The notes beneath the pieces are model-generated. The model was not told the DNA's origin and ran no database searches. It was given only the letters and a program-made list of their open reading frames with translations. Below, piece by piece: positions 40,277 through 52,909 of a stretch of DNA of 64,000 bases. Both the position numbers and the translations under genes were made by a program. The stretch spans positions 186,001-250,000 of the forward strand of contig VWZF01002413.1 of assembly GCA_013396755.1 (NCBI GenBank), read 5' to 3'. The stretch comes from Sclerurus mexicanus (Eukaryota; Chordata; Aves; Passeriformes; Furnariidae). Every line of letters starts with the position of its first letter. The first letter of the stretch is position 1.

Positions 40277-43200
40277 CTAAGAGTTATTTAAAAAAAAATA
40301 AAATTAAAAAGAAGCTTTAAAGCATAGGGAAAAAACACACAAAACTCCCTTAAATTAATACAGGGGATAAAAACCAGTAATAATACTTCTGAAACCCAAA
40401 CAATACCGAGTTGCAATAGCCCAGCTGGGAACAGCAGGGGCAGGTGAAAATATCTGAAAGGAACTTTGTTTTAAAAGAAAAGAAGAAGAAGGCAATGAGA
40501 TGGAATGTCTCTGAGCTAGGGATCACATTCCCTATGTAGTACTGAACATGCAATTAATGAAAATTTTAGAGGCAAAGTATTGTGAAAATTGGTGCTTCCA
40601 GACATTGGCTGTTTTCAGCTTCAGAAGGTGCAAGGGTAAGTTGCTTTCTTGTCAGAGTGAAATCACTTCTCAGATACCAATTTGAAGATGTCTCTAGTTG
40701 CAGTACCCTTCAGGTTGGCCATCTGCAAACCTGCTCCAGTTCTGGGCTGAAATGTTACCTGTGTTCACTCAGAGAACACTCCAGGAGTTAAAAGTGCTTG
40801 GTTATAAAATGAATGGAAGGAATCAGGGGCAGCTGAAGAGCACAGTGACAGCTTGAAGAGAGACACAGGATGTTACAGTTTGTCCAAATGCAAAAGGGCA
40901 GAAAGAAAAAAGGAATGGTAAGAGCAAAATGCAAACAAACCCCCGAATGAAAGGCAAACCAAGCCCCGGGTGAGGCTGGGCAGGGTGATGGAACGTGAGA
41001 GGGACAAAAAGGTAAAAAAGAGTAAAGAAAAGGCTCCCACACATCCACACAAACGTTATATGTCCACTCCAAATGGAACAACTTGCCTCTCAATAATTTC
41101 AGATGTTCAGCTAGAATGTATTTTCAAAAATGAAACAACACACGACAAGTTCCGCAAAGCAAAGTGACAAAATTAGGAAAACTTTCCTTTTTTAAGCTTT
41201 AAAAAAAAAATCCTTTCAATGTAATTTACATGAAGCATCCTAGTAGTCACCTGACTTTTTTTGCTTATCAGTAATACAATATGTTTCTAAAATATGAGAA
41301 ATAGCAAAAGGGCTGAAACCTGAGCTAAGGACCAACGAGAGGGGACTGTGCCCCCGCTCCCATGAGTGAGGGGGCTGTAAAAGGTGTGGGATGGGTGAGC
41401 ACAGAGCTCCCCGAGGACACCTGTCCCTCATCAGTGTGATAACCAGGGCAGATACAACAAAGCTGCACGATGGGCAAGTGCAGTGGCAGCCCCTGCTCTG
41501 TGTAATATGACGTGGCATCCTCAGGTCTTCATCCTGCCATTAGGATAAAGCCAACTCACACTGGACCAGCTGGAAGCCCACACAATCCTAACCAATGTAA
41601 TTTGAAACTCAAAAAAATCCAATCTTTGGCTTGCCAGATGGAGGGCAAAAAATCTGTTTTGTCATATGGGAAAAATGCCTTCTACATTACCAAAGAGCAA
41701 ACTGGTGTTAGCTCAGGCCACCCCTGGAAGTGGATGGAAAGCAGACTGCACGCTGTGATCTGCTGATAGGAAAAGCAGCCGTGAGAGCCACACGCTCGGC
41801 CCGAGCTGCTCCCAGCTGTTCTCCTGGGTGTGGGGTCCCTCCGCTGAGCCCAGCCAGCCTCAGGACACAAACCACACGCTTACCTAAGCCGTGCTCCCCT
41901 CCCTCATAGCTGCATGTTAGGCTTCATGCCTTAAAAAGCCAAACCACGCCATACCAAGCACTTCTAATAAGCCTTCAAAAGGTTGCTGCATCTCCCTGCA
42001 TTAAGATGATGGAGGGCAGGTCAGCTCGAGTCCTGGCACAAGAAGTGATGTTCGGGAGGCATCACAGCAGTGACTGCACCTCACAGCCCAACGCTTCCCT
42101 CGGGGGTTGCTGCACCTCCTCCCGTGAGCAGTGCACAGACGAGCAAACACACCGCACCAAAGAGGAGCCACCTGATTTCCGAACACAAAAATCTCCAGAG
42201 CTCTCCTACTCCGTCAACAGGTGCACGTTTCTCTCCATAATTATACAAGGTATAGCCAAGAATAGACAGAGACTCCTTGCACGATATCCTTTCTTTGCAT
42301 TTATCTGATCAAAATGGTGACTCCCAGCACAGATAGCTTACAGCTGAGTTATTCTTTGAGTTACACCGGGTTATTCTTCACAACAGGCAAGCTGGTATCC
42401 CCATCACAACATGCTGCCCGTGTTAAAGCAGGCCTGACTTTACACTGGGTAGAACGTCGAGCACCAGCGTTCCCAGTGGCTCCATCGCTCAGTCTGTGGC
42501 GAGCCCAAGCACACCTGGAGTCTGGGTCAACAAATCACAGCTGCTTTAATGATGCAAGGCCAGCCAACCAAACAGTTAATACTAATTCCTGGCGAAACAT
42601 TAATTCTAATGTAAGAAAATGCACACTTTTTTTCATTTTCTCCGTGGTGCACTGTAATTTCTCATCATTAGGCACTCCTCAAATGAAATGTTTTCTTCCA
42701 GGAGTAAATTAATACTCCTCTTTGCAATATGTATCAGAAACACATAGGGTGGAGTTCCCTAAAAAGGTGATTTATTGCAACAGCACACTGCTACTTTAAA
42801 TAACTCTGTCTCAATCATACTTTATGCTAATAAACCCTTGAAAATTAATTAAAGCATAGAGAGGTGCACACAACAGGCGAGCAGGACTGTCACACTACCT
42901 TTTGTCTTCAGAAAGCTGAATGAGTGGAATGGATTGCTGGTTTCAGCCATGCTAGGAATGTGTGCACCACCTCAATAAACAGAATCCCACAGGCTGGAGA
43001 AGAATGGATGGTTTCTGCTCAGAAGGAAGGCACGGAATGAATGACACACCCCTCCAGAGTTCAGCTGTGCTCAGACAGAAGTGCCAGGAAGCCTCTCTAT
43101 TGTTTCCCTCCATTTCAAACAGGCAAGTGCAATACCTAAAATAGCATCTGCTTTAGCAGGTTCCAGTGGAAGGGAAATAGTGGGAGGTTTTAATCAAAAC

Positions 43201-46200
43201 TCAAACCTTTAGGCAAGTACTATCACTTTCTTTTGTGAGCTGACCTAAATTTCATAGTAAAACAGAATAAAAATATTCCAGAGCATAATGACAAGATTGA
43301 TATCACAGAATTTACCTCCTTTAGCAGCCCTTGCACATTCAACACAACTAAAACAGCTGAACTCAAACACTGGGTAGAAGAGATTTTATGTCTTTTCCTC
43401 AATTAACAATGGTACAGAAACCCCAAACCATATTACTGTGCAGTTTTTTCTAAAGCTTCTAGAACACGTTATTCTTCTTATTTTTAACAAATAACCACCT
43501 CAAAAAAGATCAACCTTTTTTAAACAAATGCCAAAGCCTAACGAAGCAAGCAGTCTTACTGAAGATTATGTAGATGATGTTGCAAAGCACAGCAAATGTG
43601 ACAGCTCATCTATCGAAGAAAACAAAAGGGTTTCTGCATCTAAACTAAACAGAAGCTTTTGGAACAGCACGGAGAGTAGCTGGTGGAACTTTATGTATTA
43701 CAATGTAAATAACCAGGAAAGTGAAATCTTACTTGTTTAACAATGAAGGCAGAGATATTAAAAGAAGATGGCACAGCTTGTTATGCAAGCTATGTATTTG
43801 ACAACAGCTTCTCCCTCAATGCCTTGAAGCGCACGGCAGCTGATAAAATCCCCACTTCATTTAGCACAAATGCAGTGCCCCATATATGCATCACCCATTT
43901 GTTGAACACATTGCTCAATTAATGGGGATTTTTGTTTTCTGCTAGCAATTCACCAAAGAAGAAAGCCCAGCTCCAAGGGGCTGCTGGGAGGACACGGTAT
44001 TTATTATAAGGAATTGACGGACAACCCGACACTCAGCACAAGACTGAGCGTGGATCTGTCTGCATTTAAACACTCTTCATTCTCATGTTATCTAACGAGC
44101 AAGAGAAACCCATGAGCAAATCACAATTAGGGGACAGTTAATATGCACAGCTTTAACTGGTCAAGCAGCGTGCTGCTTCATGTTAACCCCTTTTTGCAAC
44201 CCCAGTTTTTATTCACAGATTATTCAATACAGCAGAGCACTAGATGCATGCATAAAATATTGTGTCTTGGTGGAAAACTGAATTTTGCATAAATAAAATC
44301 AGTTCTTTCTCTGTGTATCTCAAAGCATGCTTGTTCAGTTAAAAAAGAACAGGAGCTTCACTCCCAGTAACACAAATCTTCTGCCCACATTGCCTGGAAG
44401 GAAACCTTTATTGTTCATCAAAGCTCCCAACACAATAACATGGTTAAGGTTTTCGAGAGAACATAGGATTCACAAATATGACATAAAACCTTCAGGAAGA
44501 GTAAAACGGGTTCTTATTTTGACATTTATTAAGCCAAATCATATTCCACCAGCTGGAAATGAACATGTCACCAAGCATTTAGAGGCACTAGGATCTGCTG
44601 AGTCTGAGATCTTAAAACGCTAGATTAGAGAAAGTGGTGTGACAAAATGTATCCCAAAGCACAGCACAGAATCATCCATTTCCTAACCCCATAATATCAA
44701 AAAATACACTCACTCTGGGCTGAGCTCATGCTCCCATGACACCATGTCTTATGGAGTAATTGCAAGGAAATGTGCTATATTTGAAAACCCCAAAGACAAA
44801 GAACACTTTGAGAGGAAGAACAGGGGAGACAGACTATTTTAACACTGAAAAATAAAAAGCAGGGATGCACAGAATAAGCAAAGGTGCACACAAAGCTTAC
44901 ACCAGACCAACAAGCATTTAACACAGTACCAAAGGAAATAGGAAACATCCCTTCATACCTCCCCCCCACCCAATTTATGTTTTTCGCTTAGAAACCCAGA
45001 TGCCCCTGTCCTCCTCCCTTTAGCATCTGAGATTCCTTTCAATTACCCTGCTAGCAAAACAAACTCAGGTTGCACAGAGACAACTTTGTAATTACACCGA
45101 GGGAAAGTTGCATGGTCCGCCGACTACAAAACACTACAAAACTCACAGTAATAACAAGTCAGGGGCTTAACTATTCATTTATTTAAATGTATGCTGCAGG
45201 TTTCATTTTTTCTGGTCAAATCAACAGATTTTAATTGGCACTTTCAAAAGCAGCAGGCTATGAAAATGACAAAAAATAATACTAGAAACAAAGCAAATAC
45301 ATGCCCTGAAGGCCTCTTAATTCTTGAAGTAACACTGCCCTTTTATTTGCCTTTGAGGAATGTGTGCATACGAATCCCTTTTTACAGGCAGTTCCAATCA
45401 GTTTACACTCCACGTTATCCCAAACTCGCTCCTGCACAACGCCCAGAAATGTTTGCTGCGCTCAGAGGAAGAAGGCAGAGGGAACCCGTTGTTTTACTGT
45501 AATACATCGATTTCTGTGTGCTGTGTCAGGGCACGTCTGAGGGCACATCTGTGGGGTATCAGCCTCAGTGAGGCTGAGGCATTCCAACACTGAGCTGGCA
45601 CAGAAGATCAAAGCGATGGCACTGCGACTCGTGGCACCCTTGGCACACCTCGCACACGTAAGGACACTGCTGCCACGCAGACTCATCCCCGTGGCTGGTG
45701 CTCCACTCAAATGCCCTGAATTAATACCGGAGACAAGCCCACAGATGGCACAGAGTATGGGCTGAGACAGACTCATCCTGACAGGTGACAAAGACGACCA
45801 CTCACGCAGTCATGTGAAATTAGGCACTTCGGGAATGGCAGGTGTGAAGTGCCTCCTTCATACGGGTTGGGAAGGAACACATCACTCACACGAAGCGCTG
45901 CGCCGAAATCCCAGATCTCTCCGGGAGCACAGTCAGCGTTCAACCTGCACGGGAGGTGAACTAAGGCTGAGATGTGAGCGCCTCCCCTTTGAGAGTCTGG
46001 ATGATCTCTGTCCCCTCGCCATTTGGACAGAGCCCCAGATACTTAAAAAGAAAATTAAGTTAAAACCTAAGGAAAAATTAAATACAGTCAAGGCAAAAAT
46101 TAGTATCTAACACTATGCCACAAACATTAATTAATTTCAAGCTGCTATACATTTGGCCTTGTTTTTTTACTTTTCAGACTAATCCCCCTTCATATCTACT

Positions 46201-49200
46201 ACCACTGTTTTAATGGGCTTCTCCCAAGCCTCGCTCTCCATCAGCCACTTCCAGTGGATGTTCAACACCCCCTCGCTACAGCACTAGTGAACAGACTCTC
46301 AATGTGACTGTAGAAAAACATTTCCCCCACCCACAGTTCATGTCTGTTTACTAACATTTTCTGTCATGTAGATAAACCCCAAGCTTCCCTCAATGCCATG
46401 TTGCATCAACATATTAAGATCACAGGCAGTGGGCAAGTTCTGACTATGGGAATTAGACTTATTTGGAAGCAGAGACTCCAAAATGCAGGTAAACCTCGAT
46501 ATAGTGCCTTCACTACCAAGTTCTGTGATTTGCTGATCTGCTCTTGCTCTTTCACACTATTCACCAATGTAAATGCAGACATCATCTGCAGCTGAAGAAA
46601 ACAGCAGATAAAATATTTAGTAGTTTAGATCACACCCTGAATAATTGTGATAACGGCTCTTTTTGTAAAGATTTAGCTCAGTATGCAGCCTATCACAGTG
46701 TTAATATTCTGCATGACTGTAAAACACTGCACGGCTCCAAATATTTCTTTCTTTACAAATAAGAAGGTCCAACTGAACGCAGAATTTATAGTTTGAAAAC
46801 ATACAGTTGCCTCTCATCCCAAGACCGGTCATGCTACACACAGCACCATTACCACCACATTTACACTTTCTGAGCAGGCAGCATCTCAGAATACAGCTAT
46901 GAAATTATTTTTTGAAGAAAAAAATAAGAGCCTGTAATCACTTTTTGGCCCTTGCAAATAAATTTTAGTCTCTAAGCAGTATATCACAAACTGGACCAAA
47001 TATCTTTTAAGGAAGGAGAAAGCTATTCCACCTCTATACAGAAAACATATGGAAAACAATGTTTTCTCAGTCAGTGGATACAATCTATTTTCCTGAGAAC
47101 AATCAAGACTAATTAATATATAACTGAAGCACCTCATGTCTGGCTACATCCTAAAAACACTCCCTGAGCAACATGAACAATATAAGCTGGGCATGTTTCC
47201 AAGGACAAGGGCAGAGAGACTCAGCCCTTGGGACACGTCCCTCCTGTGGGTGACTCCACACACTGCTAGAAGAGTTCACGTTCTAGACATCAATTGTCTA
47301 TCAAGTGATGCATTCAGAAATGTTTGCTCCTCTGTTCAATCATATAACCCACGAGTGCAATGTTCTCGCTCACCGAGGACATCAGCATTGCCAGGGCTGT
47401 CCACAGAACAACTTTGTCCTCTCCATTGGATGTAACAAGTGACACAAGATTAGTACATTTTCCCATCTAAGTATTTTTCACAGAATGTCAAACAACGTCC
47501 TAATTATCAAGATGATTTCTAACAAAATAAATTATTAATTTGCAGCACCTTTTAAAACAATTAATGAAAGCTGTTTGCAACAAATATCACCACTTCATAC
47601 CTTCTTAGGAGATAACATATCTCCATCTGGATTTTATCTTCATCATCTGTCATGAAGGTTAATCAACTTCTCCTTTAATTTTGTTTTTTTTAAACAAATT
47701 ATAGTTTTACTCTTTCCTCAACTGGAAAGTTAAAAGCACACTCCCCATAAAAGAGTTTATTTTGTTTGGTGAAAACGTATACAGGAGACTGCTAACACTG
47801 CCCAGTGATCCTTCAAACACAAGTCTGGTGAGCTTGGGAGGAGAGATAAGATAAAAATGCAGAAGGCAAAAAGACTTTTTACAAATTTGCTTTATCAAAT
47901 CAAAATTATGGCACCACATTTCACATACAGAAATTCTTGGCCACACATGAAACACAGAAATTAAAAAAAAAATCATCTAAAGTGGCAATTGTCTGGAAGG
48001 CTGAAGATGATGAGCACCAGCAGACGTTATCATACAGGAAGGCTGGTGCACACACAAACATGTTCTGCACAGCAACACTCGAGACATTTTTAAAAGGCTT
48101 CCATGAATACCTAAAACTTAGCCATGACACCTAAAGGCCCATTTTTAAAGGGATGAGAGCACTTCTCCTAAATATGAGTCAGGTCAAAGTCCTCCCTACA
48201 GCACCTTCTAGAAAACTTAGAAAGAGGAAAAGCAGAGATCATAAATTTAGAGACTTGTGAACATGCTCACACTTACTAGGATGGCTACTGATTGAAGCAA
48301 AGCAATCATATTATTATATATAATATTATATCAGCTTAAGACTACCACAGTGCCCTTTCCCTGGGCAGAGCAGATTGTTTTACAGCAGCTGATTTCAATT
48401 TTCTTTTTTTTTTTAAAGCTTCTGAAAGCACTCACGATGGGCAGCAGTGACCAAAGCAGCAGTCTGTGCCACAACTTTTAATACTGTGAATGAGAATTAA
48501 AAATGAAAGCAAAGACACCAACTAAAAGCTTGATTTGCTTTTGTACAAGATGACGAAAAGCATTAAAATAAAGGAAGAAAACTTGAGGCAGGTGTGAGAC
48601 ACAAAGCCAGCCTCTCAAAACCAACCACAGCACTTCCTCAAGGCTCCCTTTCAGTGTGCTGTTCGGACTCTGTCCTAGCAAAGCCTGTGTTAAACCAAGG
48701 GATAAAGTAACAACCCGGGGAGTTGCTTGTGATTTTCTGCACCTTGTGTTCTTTAACTGGTGAAGTGAAAACCTGCTTATTCCCACCAAGATGACATTCC
48801 TGTATTCCACAAGCTTCAGCAGTAGGGAAAGGTGCAGTTATGGACTCTGGTGAGGAAATACTGTCCCTGACACGCTCAGAAAGCACAAGTGTGACCATTA
48901 ATGCTGTACTATATCCCTGGGAAAGCAGCGGGACACCGGCTATTTATCTGGGTATTGCTGGTGCACATGGTTACAAAACTTATCTGCAGCTACACCCTTT
49001 CCTGCTTTTTTGTCCCCTTTACCATTCCGTGAACAGTTCCTAGGAATTTCAATCCATTCTTTTGGTGACAGAATCCAACAGAACCAACCCAGCTTGGGGA
49101 AGAAACTCTCACTTCCTCCTCCGCATGCACAGGTTACTCCTTCAAATTCATGCTGTTGTACCCCTTGTTCCTTCTAATCTCATTGCACTACTTTGTTACA

Positions 49201-49688
49201 TTTTTTTTTAAACACTCAGATTTCCATTTCTTACCATTGGGAGCTCTACAGACTCTAAAACCAACATTTGAAATAGGGTAACGAATCCATCACAGAGAGA
49301 CCAGCATACAGCGTTTCTGGGAATATTTGCCTGGGTTTTAGCAGGAAGACAAACTCAATCCCACCGTCCATCCCCTGCTAATGGCATTTCCTTTAGTGAT
49401 TGGAAGCACTAGACACACAAACAAACACCCCTACAATGAACAGGTATTGTTCATTGACCCTACAGGTCAGAGATCCCAGTAATATCATAAATGCAAAATC
49501 ACTTGAGTATCTTATTATCTCAGTAAGTTGATGCGTCGGGCGCATGGTTTAACACTATTAGTCCAATTCTATAAATTTACATGAAGTTTCTAATTCCTTC
49601 AAACGAAACACACCGCGCACAAGGCTCCACGCCGACTCACTCAACGAATGCCTGAGCCAGCATAGAAATGATTCCCTTCTTTCCTTAC
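40277..49688 (-). other. CDKAL1: CDKAL1 intron, 9.4 kb
   Basis: This phase-0 intron lies between the exons at 49689 and 40276. Most of it is AT-rich sequence without repeats I can name. GC-richer patches occur at about 41330-41490, 41770-42170 and 45490-45980. The stretch at about 43740-44260 has the look of vertebrate conserved non-coding sequence (evenly mixed composition, several TAAT-type and octamer-like words), but this is only an impression. Open frames such as 42314-42712 and 44327-44623 on the plus strand are unrecognised and probably chance. Confidence 0.9.
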
Positions 49689-49855
49689 CTCCAGATGCTC
49701 TAAGATATAGGGAGGGTTTGTCATGCCAAGCCTCAGCATCGCTCCCTGAGGAATGACCCGCACCAGGCTCCACAGCAGCGTGGGCAGGTCTGTGCCAATG
49801 TCCCTGCCATAAGCGCCCGTGTCCTCACTGGTCAGCCACAGCTCACAGACACCCT
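49689..49855 (-). CDS. CDKAL1: CDKAL1 internal exon, radical-SAM barrel (about residues 249-303)
   Basis: CDKAL1 is the radical-SAM methylthiotransferase that converts t6A to ms2t6A at position 37 of cytosolic tRNA-Lys(UUU), aiding accurate lysine decoding; it is anchored at the endoplasmic reticulum. This 167-bp exon is the most upstream in the window. After the acceptor (…ttcgcag) it begins with the last two bases of a Glu codon (phase 1), then encodes 55 residues ending at a GAG codon followed by donor GTAAGG (phase 0). Recognisable stretches are WLTSEDTGAYGRDIG near the start and MLRLGMTNPPYILEHLE at the end, nearly identical to human CDKAL1 as I remember it. The human residue numbers are from memory. 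The catalytic CxxxCxxC motif belongs to the preceding exon, which I could not find up to base 64000. No stop or frameshift is seen. The reading frame, splice sites and next exon all agree, so I am confident. Confidence 0.97.
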
Positions 49856-52800
49856 CTGCGAATAAAAGACAGAGATAATTAACAAATCTGGCTTAGAGCT
49901 GTTTATTTTATCATACAGCTGCTCGCTCTTAAATGCAGTATTTCACAAGGCTATTATGCAGCCAGACTGGGTGTTCAATTGCAGAGGGGAGGGAAGGAGA
50001 GGGAAGGCTGATCCCATGGGTAGCAGTGGGTTATTAAGTTCACTTTATGAGCACAAGAGTGCTACAACAATGCAGGAAATTATCATTGCTACGGAGTGAT
50101 TAACATTCACAGCCAATGACTAACTCTGTGCTGCCTCTACAGCAAGGCAGTCAAGTTTAGTACTCTGTTCTGTTTGCTGAGCCTAATTTATTAAACACCA
50201 CAAGCAACATTACCCAAGCAGAGTTTGCATTAATGGTTATTACTGGTAGTTAGCTTATTAACTGGTAAGCTTCCAATAAGCAAAACCAGCTCTAAAACAC
50301 TGGGGTTAGTTCTACTCCTGGAATAAGTATTAAAAACCTGTGTTCTTTAAATTATACAATTAGCAATGCCATATTAAGGTGGCATTGAAAAGGTTAGTGA
50401 CCATTGCATGACAGTGATAGTACAGAAAACCCCTGTTTTCTGGCAGTTAGTGCTTTATTTTCCATCACTCAGAGTCTTAGGAAGTAGTGTGTTTGATTTA
50501 TACTGTAAATAGCAAGCTTGAACACTGATATTTGGTAATAATACCCTCCTACTCAAAGAGGGGAAAGATAGTACCACCCTTTAACAATAGTTGAAAGCAA
50601 GGAGGTCTCACACAGCCACTTCTGTCACTGCCCAGCTCTAACCCTTTTGGCAAAGCAAGCCCTCTCCCCTCCCCACCCCAAAGCAAGGAATAAGCCATCA
50701 CAGAGAGGGTGTCTGGAAGGAACACAGCTGTGATTCCCAGCAAGGTAAGACACCATTAACTCAGTGAGGAGTTCAGTTTCTCAAACCAACTATGAACCGG
50801 TTAAAGAAAAACATCCAGACACGAAAAGGTACAAAATTCACCAAAGCACTCTTTGGACCAGCAGAGAACGTATCATAAAATGTAAACGTTTATGGTACAA
50901 ATACATACTTAAGATGGGGAAAATACAAACATGTACACAGACTTCAACCACAGGAAAAGTCATAAAGCTGCAAAACCAGATGTTTTACAAAATGTAAACT
51001 CAAGACTGCTACTCAAACTCAGGGTAACAAGAAGAAGGCAGAGAGCAGGCTACGCTGAGCACCAGTCAAACCTGCTGGTACAGAAAGGTTCTCAAGGTCC
51101 CTTATTACTTAGAATGAGGAATACTCAAAAATCAAAGGTTAACCAAAAGACTCATTGCTTCTTAAATTTTACTTCAAGAATAAGTCACAGTAAGAGAGAT
51201 TTATAATTCTGATCTTGTAAGAGGTCTGGTGTAAAGCATTCCTGAAGTATTAACTTTCTGGTTGTCACTACTTTTTGCAGTCACAGCTTTGCACCCACCC
51301 TCAAACTGAGCTTCCCGTGCAGAATCTATATGATCACACAGTGGATTCCACTGCACTCACTTTTGGAATTCTTCTCACTATGAAACCTGCTCTAAGGTTT
51401 GCTGCCTGCCCCACGTTTTCCTGAAATGTGGGGGAAAAAAGTGAAATGTGTATGTCAAGGATCTCAATGGTTGCTAAGGTCCTGTTTCACTTTTTTGGGT
51501 GTTTTTTTTATAGGAGTCTCCAGCAGCCCTTAGAACACTGCAGAACTGTTGGTTACTTGCTGAGTTTCTGCTGTAAAAGAGTAATTCTCATTCGCAAGCT
51601 TTCAGCCTAAGGAGTTGCATGGGTTTGGGTTGGCTGGTTGGGGTTTTTTTGCCATGCAAATGGCTAATGGAATACTGCCTCTACCAGATGAACACTGGGG
51701 GGAAAAAATAAATCACTGGCTAGGAATGGAAATAACACTGCAGTGGAAAACAACAGTAAGCTTTTAAAGCTGCAGAGGTGGGGACCATTAGCCCCCTGGT
51801 GGGCTGAAACTTCGAATTAAATCACAAGAAGAGGAAGCAGCTGTAATAGTAAATCAGCAACAACAGGAATAACTGTCTCATCTGCTCCGGGATCAGGGTG
51901 TTGAACAACAAGCTATGGGAATAATTCACGCTGAGAGAGCCAAGGATGTGGTCATGATATGGGGGGCTGGGAGGGGGAAGGACACCTGTATTTCAGGAGA
52001 AAGTTCAGGTCCCAGTTTCAGGCTGACAAGATGGATCTTCGAACACTGAGAGCTGCTGTGAGTGATGAGAATTTACCAGGAGGGTAAATCAACTTGGTAC
52101 ATGGCTCTGTGTGATGGAGGTTTTGTGTCAGCTGTTTTCAGGCTGTTTATTCCAGTCCTTCCCATCCTCACTTTAGGAGTCTAAACTCACACCAGGTGAG
52201 AGAAGAAAACAACACACCTCTCAAACAGTATTAATGAGGTCAACCTACACTTCCTATTTTCACTTCACTCTGCTGCCCTCCAAACTCCAGCTCCTTTCTT
52301 TTTCCTTTTGCAGTGAACCTCCCCATTCTGTTCCTGGGTAATTTTGGTGCTAACAAAGGCAAGCTGATTTTGTAAACAAGAAAATTGATCCAAATGGCAG
52401 AGTTCAGATGCGCAAACTCAGAGCATTTGTTATAGTATTAAGGCCAATTATCATTATATCCAAGTAATTACAAGTCTGCCTTTGGTCACAGCTCGTAGTT
52501 TATTTCTCACTCTGCCATCACCACCCAGCACAAAAGAGAAACCTCAGTAGTTGCTTCTGATCTCCGCTCAGCTGTAATTGGAGATGACTGAGAATGAAAA
52601 ATGTTGGAAAAAGAACCGGTTCCAAGCAAACAAAGGAGGTTCTGAGCCTATTTCTTCCCCAATATCCCAGTACAAAGAATACTCATTGCAGACCATCTGA
52701 CGTGGGCTTTAACTTCATTTTTGTGGGGTAAACAATCCTTGTCATAAAGAAGATAAACCCTACAGTTACCACTTTTATGGCATATGTGCATTTCTGTTTC

Positions 52801-52875
52801 AGAGACCACTTGAAATAACTTCTTTAATAAAAAACTTCTAGCACTTTTGTGTTGCTTTATCTTCATGTCACTATT

Positions 52876-52909
52876 GTAAGCACTCCTTTCAGTGGTAAGC
52901 ACTCCTTTC
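52876..52909 (+). repeat. Short tandem duplication (19-bp period)
   Basis: The 15-base word gtaagcactcctttc occurs twice, at 52876-52890 and 52895-52909, with four bases (agtg) between. The second copy is immediately followed by 'gaaa'. It lies in the large upstream intron. Confidence 0.95.

Noticed and set aside
43528..43740. A 70-codon plus-strand frame with a coding-like look
   Set aside because: It is short, AT-rich, unmatched to any family I know, and not bracketed by convincing exon signals.
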